This document shows, piece by piece, positions 26,543-35,210 of a DNA stretch of 51,487 bases. The translations under genes were made by a program, and so were the position numbers. The stretch comes from Bacteroides sp. SM23_62 (GTDB lineage: Bacteria; Bacteroidota; Bacteroidia; Bacteroidales; SM23-62), in contig LJUP01000004.1 of assembly GCA_001303955.1 (NCBI GenBank), positions 1 to 51,487 of the forward strand, in the 5' to 3' direction. Position 1 is the first letter of the stretch. Each line of letters opens with the position of its first letter. The notes below the pieces were generated by a model. The model was not told the origin of the DNA and searched no databases. It saw only the letters and a list, made by a program, of their open reading frames with translations.

Positions 26543-27604
26543 TTAAAAAGTGAAACCGATACTGCTGCAATGTATATTACCAAGAACACCGATGGAATGG
26601 AAAGCATAATCAACTTTGAGTGCATTATTCGCAGCCAGCCACAACCTAAACCCTGCTCCAAAGGTTGCACCATATTGTGAGTCAGAAGCAAATATAGCCT
26701 TATATCCCCCACGCAGAAAAAAATCACCGATGCCGGGTGAAGTGAATTGATATTGAGCACCTACATTAACATACTCAGACATGTTGTTGGGATGCAGTGC
26801 ATCGGCTGACACGGTGATCCTCTGGTTCGAAGTTTTAATAGGATCCAGTGCAATCCCAACCCGGAATAATAAAGGTAACTCCCATTCTCTCAAATTATGT
26901 TTAGCTTGCGAATTCTGATAATTTCCACTTCCTTCCGGATCTATGTCCACAGGAAAAAGCAAATCGGAACCATCATATTGCATTCTTGTACCATAATTTG
27001 AAATACTCATTCCTATTTTCATACCATCTTCACGTTGACCACTAAAAGATAATAAGTGGGTCTGCACCTGAACGCCCAGGTCTAAGGCAAATGCGTTGCC
27101 CTGGGTATGCCAGATTTTAGAAGTCACGTATTTGGCAACCGCGCCAAATGAAAACCAGGTAGCTAGCTTTCTGGCATAGGATAGACTTACCACATAGTCA
27201 TAAGCAGTATACTTTTCCCCGGTACCCTCCTGGTAGTCCATGTTTGTAACCTCAATATCACCATAATCCAGACCGAAAATGCTTAAACCGAGCGTCCCTA
27301 TTTGAGGAACCATAATGCCTAATCCGGCAAACATGCTATTGATATCGGCAACCCATGGTTGATATACAAATAGTACTTCATTGCGTTCCATATTAGCAAG
27401 CCCCGCAGGATTCCAGTATATTGCAGAAAGGTCATTTGCCGAGGCCGTATAAGCGTCACCTAAACTAATACCAATGCTGCCGACTCCGATTTCCAAAAAA
27501 CTGGCAGCGGTTGTACCAACTCGATAAGGTTTCTGGCTATATACAATTCCCTGGCTGATAAACAGAAGGCCGAGTATGGTATATATAATCTTTCTTAATA
27601 ACAT
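26543..27604 (-). CDS. PorV/PorQ-like outer-membrane beta-barrel protein
   Basis: A 353-residue protein with a signal peptide (about 1-22) and a FadL/PorV-like barrel. The N-terminus carries the family hallmark: AASFLEIGVGSIGISLGDAY near 29-48, then LSAIYWNPAGLANM near 57-70. In Bacteroidetes PorV shuttles type IX cargo to the attachment complex, and related families occur in many FCB phyla. The start at 27604 has an AAAGGA ribosome-binding site and a proper signal peptide, while the ATG at 27631 lacks one. It sits directly downstream of the sorting-domain protein, which is the expected partner pairing. Confidence 0.85.
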   Translation of the reverse strand: MLLRKIIYTILGLLFISQGIVYSQKPYRVGTTAASFLEIGVGSIGISLGDAYTASANDLSAIYWNPAGLANMERNEVLFVYQPWVADINSMFAGLGIMVPQIGTLGLSIFGLDYGDIEVTNMDYQEGTGEKYTAYDYVVSLSYARKLATWFSFGAVAKYVTSKIWHTQGNAFALDLGVQVQTHLLSFSGQREDGMKIGMSISNYGTRMQYDGSDLLFPVDIDPEGSGNYQNSQAKHNLREWELPLLFRVGIALDPIKTSNQRITVSADALHPNNMSEYVNVGAQYQFTSPGIGDFFLRGGYKAIFASDSQYGATFGAGFRLWLAANNALKVDYAFHSIGVLGNIHCSSIGFTF

Positions 27605-27633
27605 GTTAATGTCCTTTCCAAAATATGACATGC

Positions 27634-30600
27634 TTACTTAATAACACCAAATTTACCGATCTTCTCTTCCCCTGTTCTCTCATCTTTCACATAGTAAATA
27701 TACATTCCAGCAGCGATTTCCAGACCTTCTTTTGTCAACATATCCCAGTGCAAAACACCACTACTTGAATCTCCAAATCCATTATAACCAGTTAAGGCGT
27801 CATCAGGAAATTGAAGTTCCCTGACCAGTATACCACTTACCGTGAAGATTTTAACTGTACATTTTTCAGGAAGATGTGTAAACATCAGACGTCTTCCCTG
27901 GTTGAGATATTTATTAATGACCGATGCCTCCATAACGTTCGTGGCAATGTAAGGATTAGGGACAACCTTTATTTCATTCATATCCTGTTTCACTAAATTA
28001 TCATCGATAATTTCTTCACTATTAATTGAAAACATGATGGAGTCCGTGGGCATAAATGGTCTGTTGAAGCGAAGTGCATATACATCATTTGCATGGGGAA
28101 GTTCGCTCTCACCTGCAAGGGGTGAAAAATCAATAGTAAAGATGGTGTATTCCCATCTGCCATTGGTTGTCCGTCCAACAAAAATTAAATCTTCAAAAAT
28201 ATCTAATGAATCATTATCATTCACGTCATATGCAACGATATCCATCAGTTCAGGATTTCCAAGTGAATCTCGTACACTAAGATTCTCCACTTTGAAGTTG
28301 AAATCCTGATTCAGTATCATTTGCCTTCTATTATAATTATTGCCGTCAGCATCATAAAATCCTGATGAATACGTGGAAGTAATGCCTGTGAAAAGTACGT
28401 CGTCTGAGAAAATAATATTATAATCATTAGGGTAAAACTTTTCACCGTATTGTGTAATACGTATTTCTATTGGTGAACTTCCTGGCATCCAGCCCGAGCG
28501 TAGCGAATCAAAAGTAGCTGTCTTAATATGCATTTGAACATTTAGTCGTATACCGTCAAAAACATCGGTTACTCTGGGTTCTGTATAGGCAAGCTGATAA
28601 TAATCATTTCCAACCGGAACATCATAAAACTCCAGAGCAGTGATTAAATTCCTGGGTCTTTTAATTCCATATTCTGTTGATACCATGATATCGCTGAAAA
28701 CGAGTTTATCATTTTCTATGGCATCATACACATAGAGTCCATTAGTGATATATTGGTACTCCCATCTTCGGGGGTATAGACTTAACGAATCAAGATGAAA
28801 GGCTGCAAATTTGATTTTATATTGATGCCCTTTTTTAAGTAAGTTGGGAGCCACAACCTCGGGTATTATTGTAGCATATGCGGCGCGTTCCCCTGCGTCC
28901 AGGTTGTATTCCGTTTGAAAAATCTGTCCGGCAGCTTTGGTGCCTGGAGTGACAATTGCTACATTTTGACCTATAAAGGTAACATTTTCAAATTCATCTT
29001 TTCGGATGACAACATTATTTTCAGAGGGTGCAATGCCATACTTATCGTCTTGCGCAATAACCGCTGAACCTTTTAAAATGCCTGGTGGAATTCCATAATC
29101 ATAGGCTACAACAGCATAGTAATAGGTTCTACCGTTTTGTACTCTTTCATCCTTGAAAGAATATGCAAGACCGGTGTCATCACCTAAATTATAGCCCATA
29201 CCGTTCAATAAGCCATAATCTGTAAAACCCTCCTTTCCGTTCCTCTTATCACACTGAAAAATCGGTTTCATTAAAGTTTTGGTACCATAACCATCGGTAA
29301 TTATCATGGGATCGGTAAAATCTTTATCTGTGGCCCGGAATACTTTATATCCCTCAAAATCGTTCTCATTATTCAATATCGGCTCGCGTGTGCTTTTATC
29401 GGCCCTGTTATCCCAAATTAATTGTACAAAGCCATCACCCGGAACCGCCGTAAGTTTTGGCATTAAGGGAGGTTGAGCAAAACGATAGTCCTTTTCATAG
29501 ATCACCTGAACGGTTTTCTTAAGTGTGAACAATGCAGGGGCTGCATGCTCTGATGAGGTTAAACCGGATAAATCATCATAGGAATGTAATTCTGCCAGGG
29601 AAATAAATTCTGTTCTTCCTTTATATAAGGGAAAGATTGCTGAAGAAAAGAGTTCACCAAGATTAGCTATCCCGCTTGCTCCTTCCTCTAATGAGTCCTT
29701 ATAAGTCATCCTTTCCCACATGGATTGATCATTTCTAAACCAACTCAAGTAAGGATCCACATGCTCAGGAATAGGATCAAATAGCAATGTTGTTAAACCC
29801 AGCATGTCTGTCTCTGACACATCTGTCCAGCCAAAATTCGGCTCAGCATACCCTTCTCCCAGGTCAGGTTTATGATTACATTCGGTTCCGTCGGCGTCGG
29901 GTCCATAGTAATTTTCCTCACCGGGTGATACTCCATCTAATCCCACGTCATCACCGGCAAATTCATCGCTTTCATATACCCCGTTCCCATTCTCATCTTC
30001 ACCATCTTGCCAATCCTGATCTTCATCACCCGCCCAGTGTGGTTTCAGGTCCTCTTCCTTTAATCCATAAAAACTAAGAAATTTCTGGAGATCTACAATT
30101 CCACCCATGGGATCATTGAGATAGTTACCGGCATCATTATCACGGCTTTCATCGATGAGGCCGTCATCGTCATTATCCACATCATCATTGAAAATTCCGG
30201 GACTTTCTAAGAATGCAAATCCTTGCGTACCTGTTTTGTATCCATCTTCACCCACACCATCCGTATCCCATGTATAAGCCATATCTTCAATCTTGTCAAA
30301 ACTTCCGTCTTCTCCTGTATTTTCACCACCGATATTATTATCGATCCAATATCCAAATGCCACATTAGGCAAATCATAGTCTGAAGTATTTGCGATGGTA
30401 TACTCCCAAAAAATACAATCCTGAGCCATTGGATTGTTCCATTGAAAACCTCGTTGTTTTACCCGAATTCCGACACCTCCCCAGGGTTTACCTTTTTGAA
30501 CGGTCACACGCGGGTCAATACCACCGATTTCTAGATTCGGCCGGGGATAATATTTGACATAATCATCATCTCCTAAATATTCCAAATCCTGTGCATCGTT

Positions 30601-31209
30601 AGCAACCACATAAGCTTCCAAATCTGCACGAATCTGCCCGCGTCCAAAACGACCATCCCATTCACCTGGCCAGTGTAATTGACGGCCGGTATAAGGCCAA
30701 CCTGTAGTGGGCCAGGAATTTGGATCATTACTCAGTGCAGGTGTTTCACTCGAATTATTTATATATCCTGGTGCAGGATGCAATCCCCATTCGATTTGCC
30801 CTGTATCATCCCGGTCCATTTCTTCGCGGTAGTTGGTTTGGCAGAAAAATAATGAATCCAATCTCCCCTGCTCGCGTAAAAATACTATTTCATCCATATC
30901 TGACACTGGTGTTGTTCTGTCTTTGATATATACCTTTGCGCTTACCATCAGAGCTATACCATCATGCATTACGTTTCCACCAACGCCAATCGGCCAGCGA
31001 GCGGCATCTTTCCTGGGATAATCTCCCAGTTCCGTATTATTTTTAAAAAGCAACTGCACACGGTTACCGTTCATAAATCCTTCACGCTCCAGGTGAGGAT
31101 CGCCGGCCCCATCATCCGGACCGTCATAGATCTTCCCCTGGGCAAATAGATCAGTACAAAATAAAAGTAGTAATCCAATGAACGATATATTTTGGAAAAT
31201 TTTTATCAT
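27634..31209 (-). CDS. large secreted protein with type IX-style sorting domain
   Basis: A 1191-residue exported protein with a signal peptide (1-23). The middle has Asp-rich calcium-binding-like loops (DNDDDGLIDE near 345-354 and ENGNGVYESDEF near 403-414). A fibronectin-III-like part follows near 590-700 (KLTAVPGDGFVQLIWDN, then a GRTYYYAVVAYD strand). The last 110 residues are a Por-type sorting domain: VVPNPY, a FTVSG strand, then AAGMYIYYVKD and a GKFGVIK end. Such proteins are displayed on or released from the cell surface and are common next to TonB receptors in FCB candidate phyla. No catalytic domain is recognised. A good AAAAGGA ribosome-binding site precedes the ATG. Confidence 0.85.
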   Translation of the reverse strand: MIKIFQNISFIGLLLLFCTDLFAQGKIYDGPDDGAGDPHLEREGFMNGNRVQLLFKNNTELGDYPRKDAARWPIGVGGNVMHDGIALMVSAKVYIKDRTTPVSDMDEIVFLREQGRLDSLFFCQTNYREEMDRDDTGQIEWGLHPAPGYINNSSETPALSNDPNSWPTTGWPYTGRQLHWPGEWDGRFGRGQIRADLEAYVVANDAQDLEYLGDDDYVKYYPRPNLEIGGIDPRVTVQKGKPWGGVGIRVKQRGFQWNNPMAQDCIFWEYTIANTSDYDLPNVAFGYWIDNNIGGENTGEDGSFDKIEDMAYTWDTDGVGEDGYKTGTQGFAFLESPGIFNDDVDNDDDGLIDESRDNDAGNYLNDPMGGIVDLQKFLSFYGLKEEDLKPHWAGDEDQDWQDGEDENGNGVYESDEFAGDDVGLDGVSPGEENYYGPDADGTECNHKPDLGEGYAEPNFGWTDVSETDMLGLTTLLFDPIPEHVDPYLSWFRNDQSMWERMTYKDSLEEGASGIANLGELFSSAIFPLYKGRTEFISLAELHSYDDLSGLTSSEHAAPALFTLKKTVQVIYEKDYRFAQPPLMPKLTAVPGDGFVQLIWDNRADKSTREPILNNENDFEGYKVFRATDKDFTDPMIITDGYGTKTLMKPIFQCDKRNGKEGFTDYGLLNGMGYNLGDDTGLAYSFKDERVQNGRTYYYAVVAYDYGIPPGILKGSAVIAQDDKYGIAPSENNVVIRKDEFENVTFIGQNVAIVTPGTKAAGQIFQTEYNLDAGERAAYATIIPEVVAPNLLKKGHQYKIKFAAFHLDSLSLYPRRWEYQYITNGLYVYDAIENDKLVFSDIMVSTEYGIKRPRNLITALEFYDVPVGNDYYQLAYTEPRVTDVFDGIRLNVQMHIKTATFDSLRSGWMPGSSPIEIRITQYGEKFYPNDYNIIFSDDVLFTGITSTYSSGFYDADGNNYNRRQMILNQDFNFKVENLSVRDSLGNPELMDIVAYDVNDNDSLDIFEDLIFVGRTTNGRWEYTIFTIDFSPLAGESELPHANDVYALRFNRPFMPTDSIMFSINSEEIIDDNLVKQDMNEIKVVPNPYIATNVMEASVINKYLNQGRRLMFTHLPEKCTVKIFTVSGILVRELQFPDDALTGYNGFGDSSSGVLHWDMLTKEGLEIAAGMYIYYVKDERTGEEKIGKFGVIK

Positions 31210-31270
31210 GACTGCGCATCCTTTTAAATAAATGTCAAATTTAGTTTTTCAATTAGCTTTAAAAAGTAAA

Positions 31271-33973
31271 CTAAAAAATGACTCCTAAACCTATTTTAAC
31301 AGAGCGTGGTGCTGACCAGTTTGCCGGGCTGTAAATACGATCCTCATAGCTACTAAAATCACTCCAGTGACCTAACAAATCGGACTCACGTATAATTGCC
31401 TGATTGGCTCTCCCGGTATTTCCGTTGACACCGTATTCATTCAAGCGATCAAGCAGGTTATATACATAAAGTGTACCACGCAGTTTTAATCCCATAAAAG
31501 TGCCAAACTCATAAAACGCCCTTAAATCAACTGTATAATGTAAAGGTTTATATCCATTGTTGGGGTATAAATTAACGCGATGTAAAGCATTTTGATCTAT
31601 GGGAGTCCAAGTATAAGCAGCACCTGATCCGAGGTAAGCAATTGCAGTAAGGCCATAACTTTCCGTATTATATCCTACGGTCGCATTAAGCGTATGCCTT
31701 TGATCCCAGGACATGGGAATAAGTGTTGGGATGGGATCCTGACTATTACCGGCTCTAGTATAGGTAAATACGGGATTATCAGCATTACCGCGGGTATACT
31801 GCAGCGTATAGTTTAACTCAGCATAGAGTCGGTCAAATCGTGTATGAAATTTTACTTCGAGACCGCGAGCGTTACCATAATCTTTATTACCATACAAACC
31901 GTAGCGGATCTGATTATAAGTGGTTACTATGTTGACCGTGGATAGAGAATAAATGTCCTTATACCATATAGCTACCTCCAGATCCATATACTCATTTAAT
32001 ACCTGCCACAGACCAACCTCGTAATTAACTGTTTTTTCGGGCTTTACCTGGGGATTCCCGATTGTACTGGCATAATTAGTTGGCGAAAGGACATAAGAAT
32101 TATTCAAATACATTGTGCTGTGTGGTGGGTATTGATAAAAATGACCATAGCTAAAACGCAATAATGCAGTTTCACCCAACTGATAAGAAAATCCAAGCCG
32201 CGGCGCAACATTAATTTTTGGATCAGCCTTGAAATATACCGACTGCCATTCAGGTTGATCTTCCTTGGCCAATTGATTACCTGGATTGCGGTAATTTGAA
32301 GGATATTTAGTTTTTGGATCAAAATATTCAAGCCGTACCCCCACATCGATTACCATATCTTCAAATTCCATTTTATCAGATATCCAACCAGCATATTGGA
32401 CCGGTTCTTTATTATAGATATCAGAATAGGTTGTTGAATCAGGTAAAACTTGAGGTTCATAGATAATCCCTGACGCAGCGGTATTTCTGTATTTATTCAC
32501 AATATTTTGTGAACGGGAATCATATCTGTATAGCGCTCCTTCACATCCACCTTCGATACTGTTTGTTCTGTTAATTTGCCAGGTAAAATCCAGTCTGCCT
32601 AAAAGCTTCTCGGTGCTTATTTCATTATGCCACTTTTCCTGTCCACCTGTATAAAAGCCGGTAAAACCGCTATTGGCAGCATAGCGATCGTGTATATATC
32701 TTGAATCTAATGGATCCTCATATAGATAGGAGGCAATATAATTATTAGAATAGGAGAGTTTTGCTTCATAGAATGCATTCTGTGCTAAAAAATGATTAAA
32801 TTGATACATAACCAGATAGCTGTCGTTATAATGAATATTTCTCCCATCCGGTTTATATTTGTAAACATGGTCATAATCCTGTTCTTTACTATTATCAACC
32901 AATAGCATGAGAGACATTTTCAACCTGCTCAGCTTGTAAGTCAGCTTACCTGTCAGATTTACACCCTGATACCAGTCCATTGGCACGTATTCATTATCGC
33001 CACTATGCTCGTTAAATAAATAGTCCCCCTGCTCATCGTAAGCATAAGGATTTTGCCAAAAAGAATAATCGGGTCTGTCGGTAATGTTAAAGCGGCGGAG
33101 GCCATTCAGATAATTCATATAGTCCTGGACGCGCGTGTTGAAAAAAAAGGTTAATTTATTCGAGAATATTGGTCCGTGGATATAGAATTTGTAATCCCTG
33201 TTGCGATCAATCTCGCTCGCTTTGAGGCCGGGAAATTCATTCGAATGTGAGGTATAATAATTCTCCAAGAATCCTTCGAATTTAGCCGTGATTTTGTTAC
33301 CCCCTTCTTTTGTGACCATATTCACAATACCACTCATCGCTTCACCATATTTTGCATTAAAAGTCCCGGTAATCACTTCAACTTCCTGCAGCGCGTCAGG
33401 ATCCACACTAATCATCTGCTGACGGTTTAAACCGTTATAAACTGATATCCCGTCTACTAAATATGCCGTCTCATAAATTCTACCACCACGCATGTGACCG
33501 CCAACCACACCCGGCTGCAAAGCAACAACATCATTTAGCGTTTCGACCGGTAGAATCGCCATATCCTGTGAAGATACATTTCTGATTGAACTTGTCTGAT
33601 CCTTTTTAAGGGCGATTTTATCGGCAACCACCACAATTTGTTCGCTGCTCTCAAGTACGGTTTCTTCTAAGGTTATTGATAATGTTGATGTACGGTTAAC
33701 CGATACCCGTACGCCCTCTATCTTTTTGGGATGATAACCAATAAAATCCACCATAACATTATATTCACCGGGTGGAACATTGATAATAAAAAACGCACCA
33801 TCTAAATCGGTGGCAGCACCTATGTAAAGATCTTCAATGGATACATTGACACCAACCAACGGATCACCGGTTGCTTTATCAGTTACAATGCCGGATATTT
33901 TTCCGGTTGTCTGGGCATGAATAGTACTGATAATCATCATTAATATAATAATGCATTTTAGAAAACCATTCAT
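31271..33973 (-). CDS. TonB-dependent receptor with carboxypeptidase-like N-domain
   Basis: A 900-residue outer-membrane receptor. It has a signal peptide (1-20), a carboxypeptidase-regulatory-like domain from about 24 to 105 (GKISGIVTDKATGDPLVGVN), a plug from about 115 to 225 (DVVALQPGVVGGHMRGGR, then YLVDGISVYNG), and a 22-strand barrel ending in an aromatic-rich strand (final residues KIGLGVIF). It probably imports a bulky substrate in a TonB-dependent manner. The substrate is unknown. It is the first gene of the envelope operon and lies 135 bp downstream of the dipeptide epimerase gene, with no terminator seen between them. A GAAGGGAG ribosome-binding site precedes the ATG. Confidence 0.93.
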   Translation of the reverse strand: MNGFLKCIIILMMIISTIHAQTTGKISGIVTDKATGDPLVGVNVSIEDLYIGAATDLDGAFFIINVPPGEYNVMVDFIGYHPKKIEGVRVSVNRTSTLSITLEETVLESSEQIVVVADKIALKKDQTSSIRNVSSQDMAILPVETLNDVVALQPGVVGGHMRGGRIYETAYLVDGISVYNGLNRQQMISVDPDALQEVEVITGTFNAKYGEAMSGIVNMVTKEGGNKITAKFEGFLENYYTSHSNEFPGLKASEIDRNRDYKFYIHGPIFSNKLTFFFNTRVQDYMNYLNGLRRFNITDRPDYSFWQNPYAYDEQGDYLFNEHSGDNEYVPMDWYQGVNLTGKLTYKLSRLKMSLMLLVDNSKEQDYDHVYKYKPDGRNIHYNDSYLVMYQFNHFLAQNAFYEAKLSYSNNYIASYLYEDPLDSRYIHDRYAANSGFTGFYTGGQEKWHNEISTEKLLGRLDFTWQINRTNSIEGGCEGALYRYDSRSQNIVNKYRNTAASGIIYEPQVLPDSTTYSDIYNKEPVQYAGWISDKMEFEDMVIDVGVRLEYFDPKTKYPSNYRNPGNQLAKEDQPEWQSVYFKADPKINVAPRLGFSYQLGETALLRFSYGHFYQYPPHSTMYLNNSYVLSPTNYASTIGNPQVKPEKTVNYEVGLWQVLNEYMDLEVAIWYKDIYSLSTVNIVTTYNQIRYGLYGNKDYGNARGLEVKFHTRFDRLYAELNYTLQYTRGNADNPVFTYTRAGNSQDPIPTLIPMSWDQRHTLNATVGYNTESYGLTAIAYLGSGAAYTWTPIDQNALHRVNLYPNNGYKPLHYTVDLRAFYEFGTFMGLKLRGTLYVYNLLDRLNEYGVNGNTGRANQAIIRESDLLGHWSDFSSYEDRIYSPANWSAPRSVKIGLGVIF

Positions 33974-34108
33974 ACACTACTCCCTTCAACTAGGTAATTT
34001 ATTATAACAGGCCAGGATAAAAATCTGATATGAAGTAATATGCAAACAGACTTTAATAAATTCAAGAAAAAGGTTTATACATTTTAGTCGATAATGGAAT
34101 TTTGTTAT

Positions 34109-35173
34109 TTATTTAATATCTACCCCTAAACCGGGTGTGTTGGAGGGATACAATACCCCGGCCTGGATTGTAACCGCTCCGGCGGCAGGATCGTTTATTA
34201 GATCAATATGCCCATCTAGATCGGCATAAACAACATTATACCTGGCTAATGCAAAATGTAATCCTGCTGCAATACCTAATGCCGATTCATCCATACATCC
34301 GATCATTACCTCAAAACTCGCAGCCCGGGCTACGGAATTGATGTGCAGGGCCTCTGAAATTCCTCCAACTTTCATTAATTTAATGTTGACCATATCTACC
34401 AGCTCCGATTTTGCAAGACGAAATGCATCGCGCAGATTGAGTAAACTTTCATCGGCCATAACCGGGAGGGGCACATTCTTTGTCACTCTTCCCAGTAAGT
34501 CTGGTTCACCTTTAGGAGTTGGCTGCTCGATAAGCTCTAATTTCTCTTCTTGTGTTTGCTCCACAAATTTAATCGATTGTTCCACAGTATAACCCTGATT
34601 GGCATCGAATCGCAGTTCAATCTTTGCTCCAACTTCTTTTCTTACCATCTTTATGCGTTCAATATCCTCATCCACATTGATACCGCCCTTAATCTTAAGA
34701 CAGGTAAATCCTTGAGAAATAAACTCCTTTGCCATCTTCAGGGTATCAATTACTGGCAAAATGCCAATGGTAATACTTGTTTTAATCCTAGTACGATAAC
34801 CTCCTAATATTTTCCAGACAGGTAAATTCGCTTTTTTGCCCAATATATCATAGAGGGCCATATCCACCGCAGCCAGAGCAGAGGGATTCGTTGGTAATTT
34901 TGCTTTAAGCCTTTCCATAATATACGATAATCTCAGCGGATCACTTCCTCTCAGATCAGGCGCGACAACATTATTAAGGCAATCTAAAACATTAGCAGCT
35001 GTTTCTCCTGTCACTGCCAGATCAGGTGCAGCACAACCATATCCGCAAATTGGGGAATTCGTCTTAATATATAAAAAGATATTAGTCGTATGATCAATCG
35101 TCTCATAGGCAATAGTATAGGGATTTGCCAGTTTCATGTTTACCGGAAAAAACTCAATTGCGGTGATTTTCAT
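34109..35173 (-). CDS. dipeptide epimerase, enolase superfamily (L-Ala-D/L-Glu type)
   Basis: A 354-residue enzyme of the muconate-lactonizing subgroup. Visible catalytic residues are the KxK pair K160/K162, metal ligands D190, E216 and D241, and the second base K265. A DxD motif at 318-320 is the position that binds the free alpha-amino group of a dipeptide, which points to a dipeptide rather than an N-acyl amino acid. The end GCMDES...DLDG matches L-Ala-D/L-Glu epimerases. Alternatively it could be a DgcA-like N-acetyl-D-glutamate racemase, since it shares an operon with a DUF1611/DgcN-like gene. It is last in the four-gene operon, 37 bp after the PP-loop/creatininase gene, with an AAGGA ribosome-binding site. 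Confidence 0.88.
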   Translation of the reverse strand: MKITAIEFFPVNMKLANPYTIAYETIDHTTNIFLYIKTNSPICGYGCAAPDLAVTGETAANVLDCLNNVVAPDLRGSDPLRLSYIMERLKAKLPTNPSALAAVDMALYDILGKKANLPVWKILGGYRTRIKTSITIGILPVIDTLKMAKEFISQGFTCLKIKGGINVDEDIERIKMVRKEVGAKIELRFDANQGYTVEQSIKFVEQTQEEKLELIEQPTPKGEPDLLGRVTKNVPLPVMADESLLNLRDAFRLAKSELVDMVNIKLMKVGGISEALHINSVARAASFEVMIGCMDESALGIAAGLHFALARYNVVYADLDGHIDLINDPAAGAVTIQAGVLYPSNTPGLGVDIK

Positions 35174-35210
35174 ATATTTTCCTTAACAATATGTTTAAAT
35201 CTCGCGGGGA

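Noticed and set aside
29787-31149. Several rightward frames of 60-100 residues inside the secreted-protein gene
   Set aside because: His/Pro/Arg-rich translations are antisense shadows of the Asp/Gly-rich coding strand.
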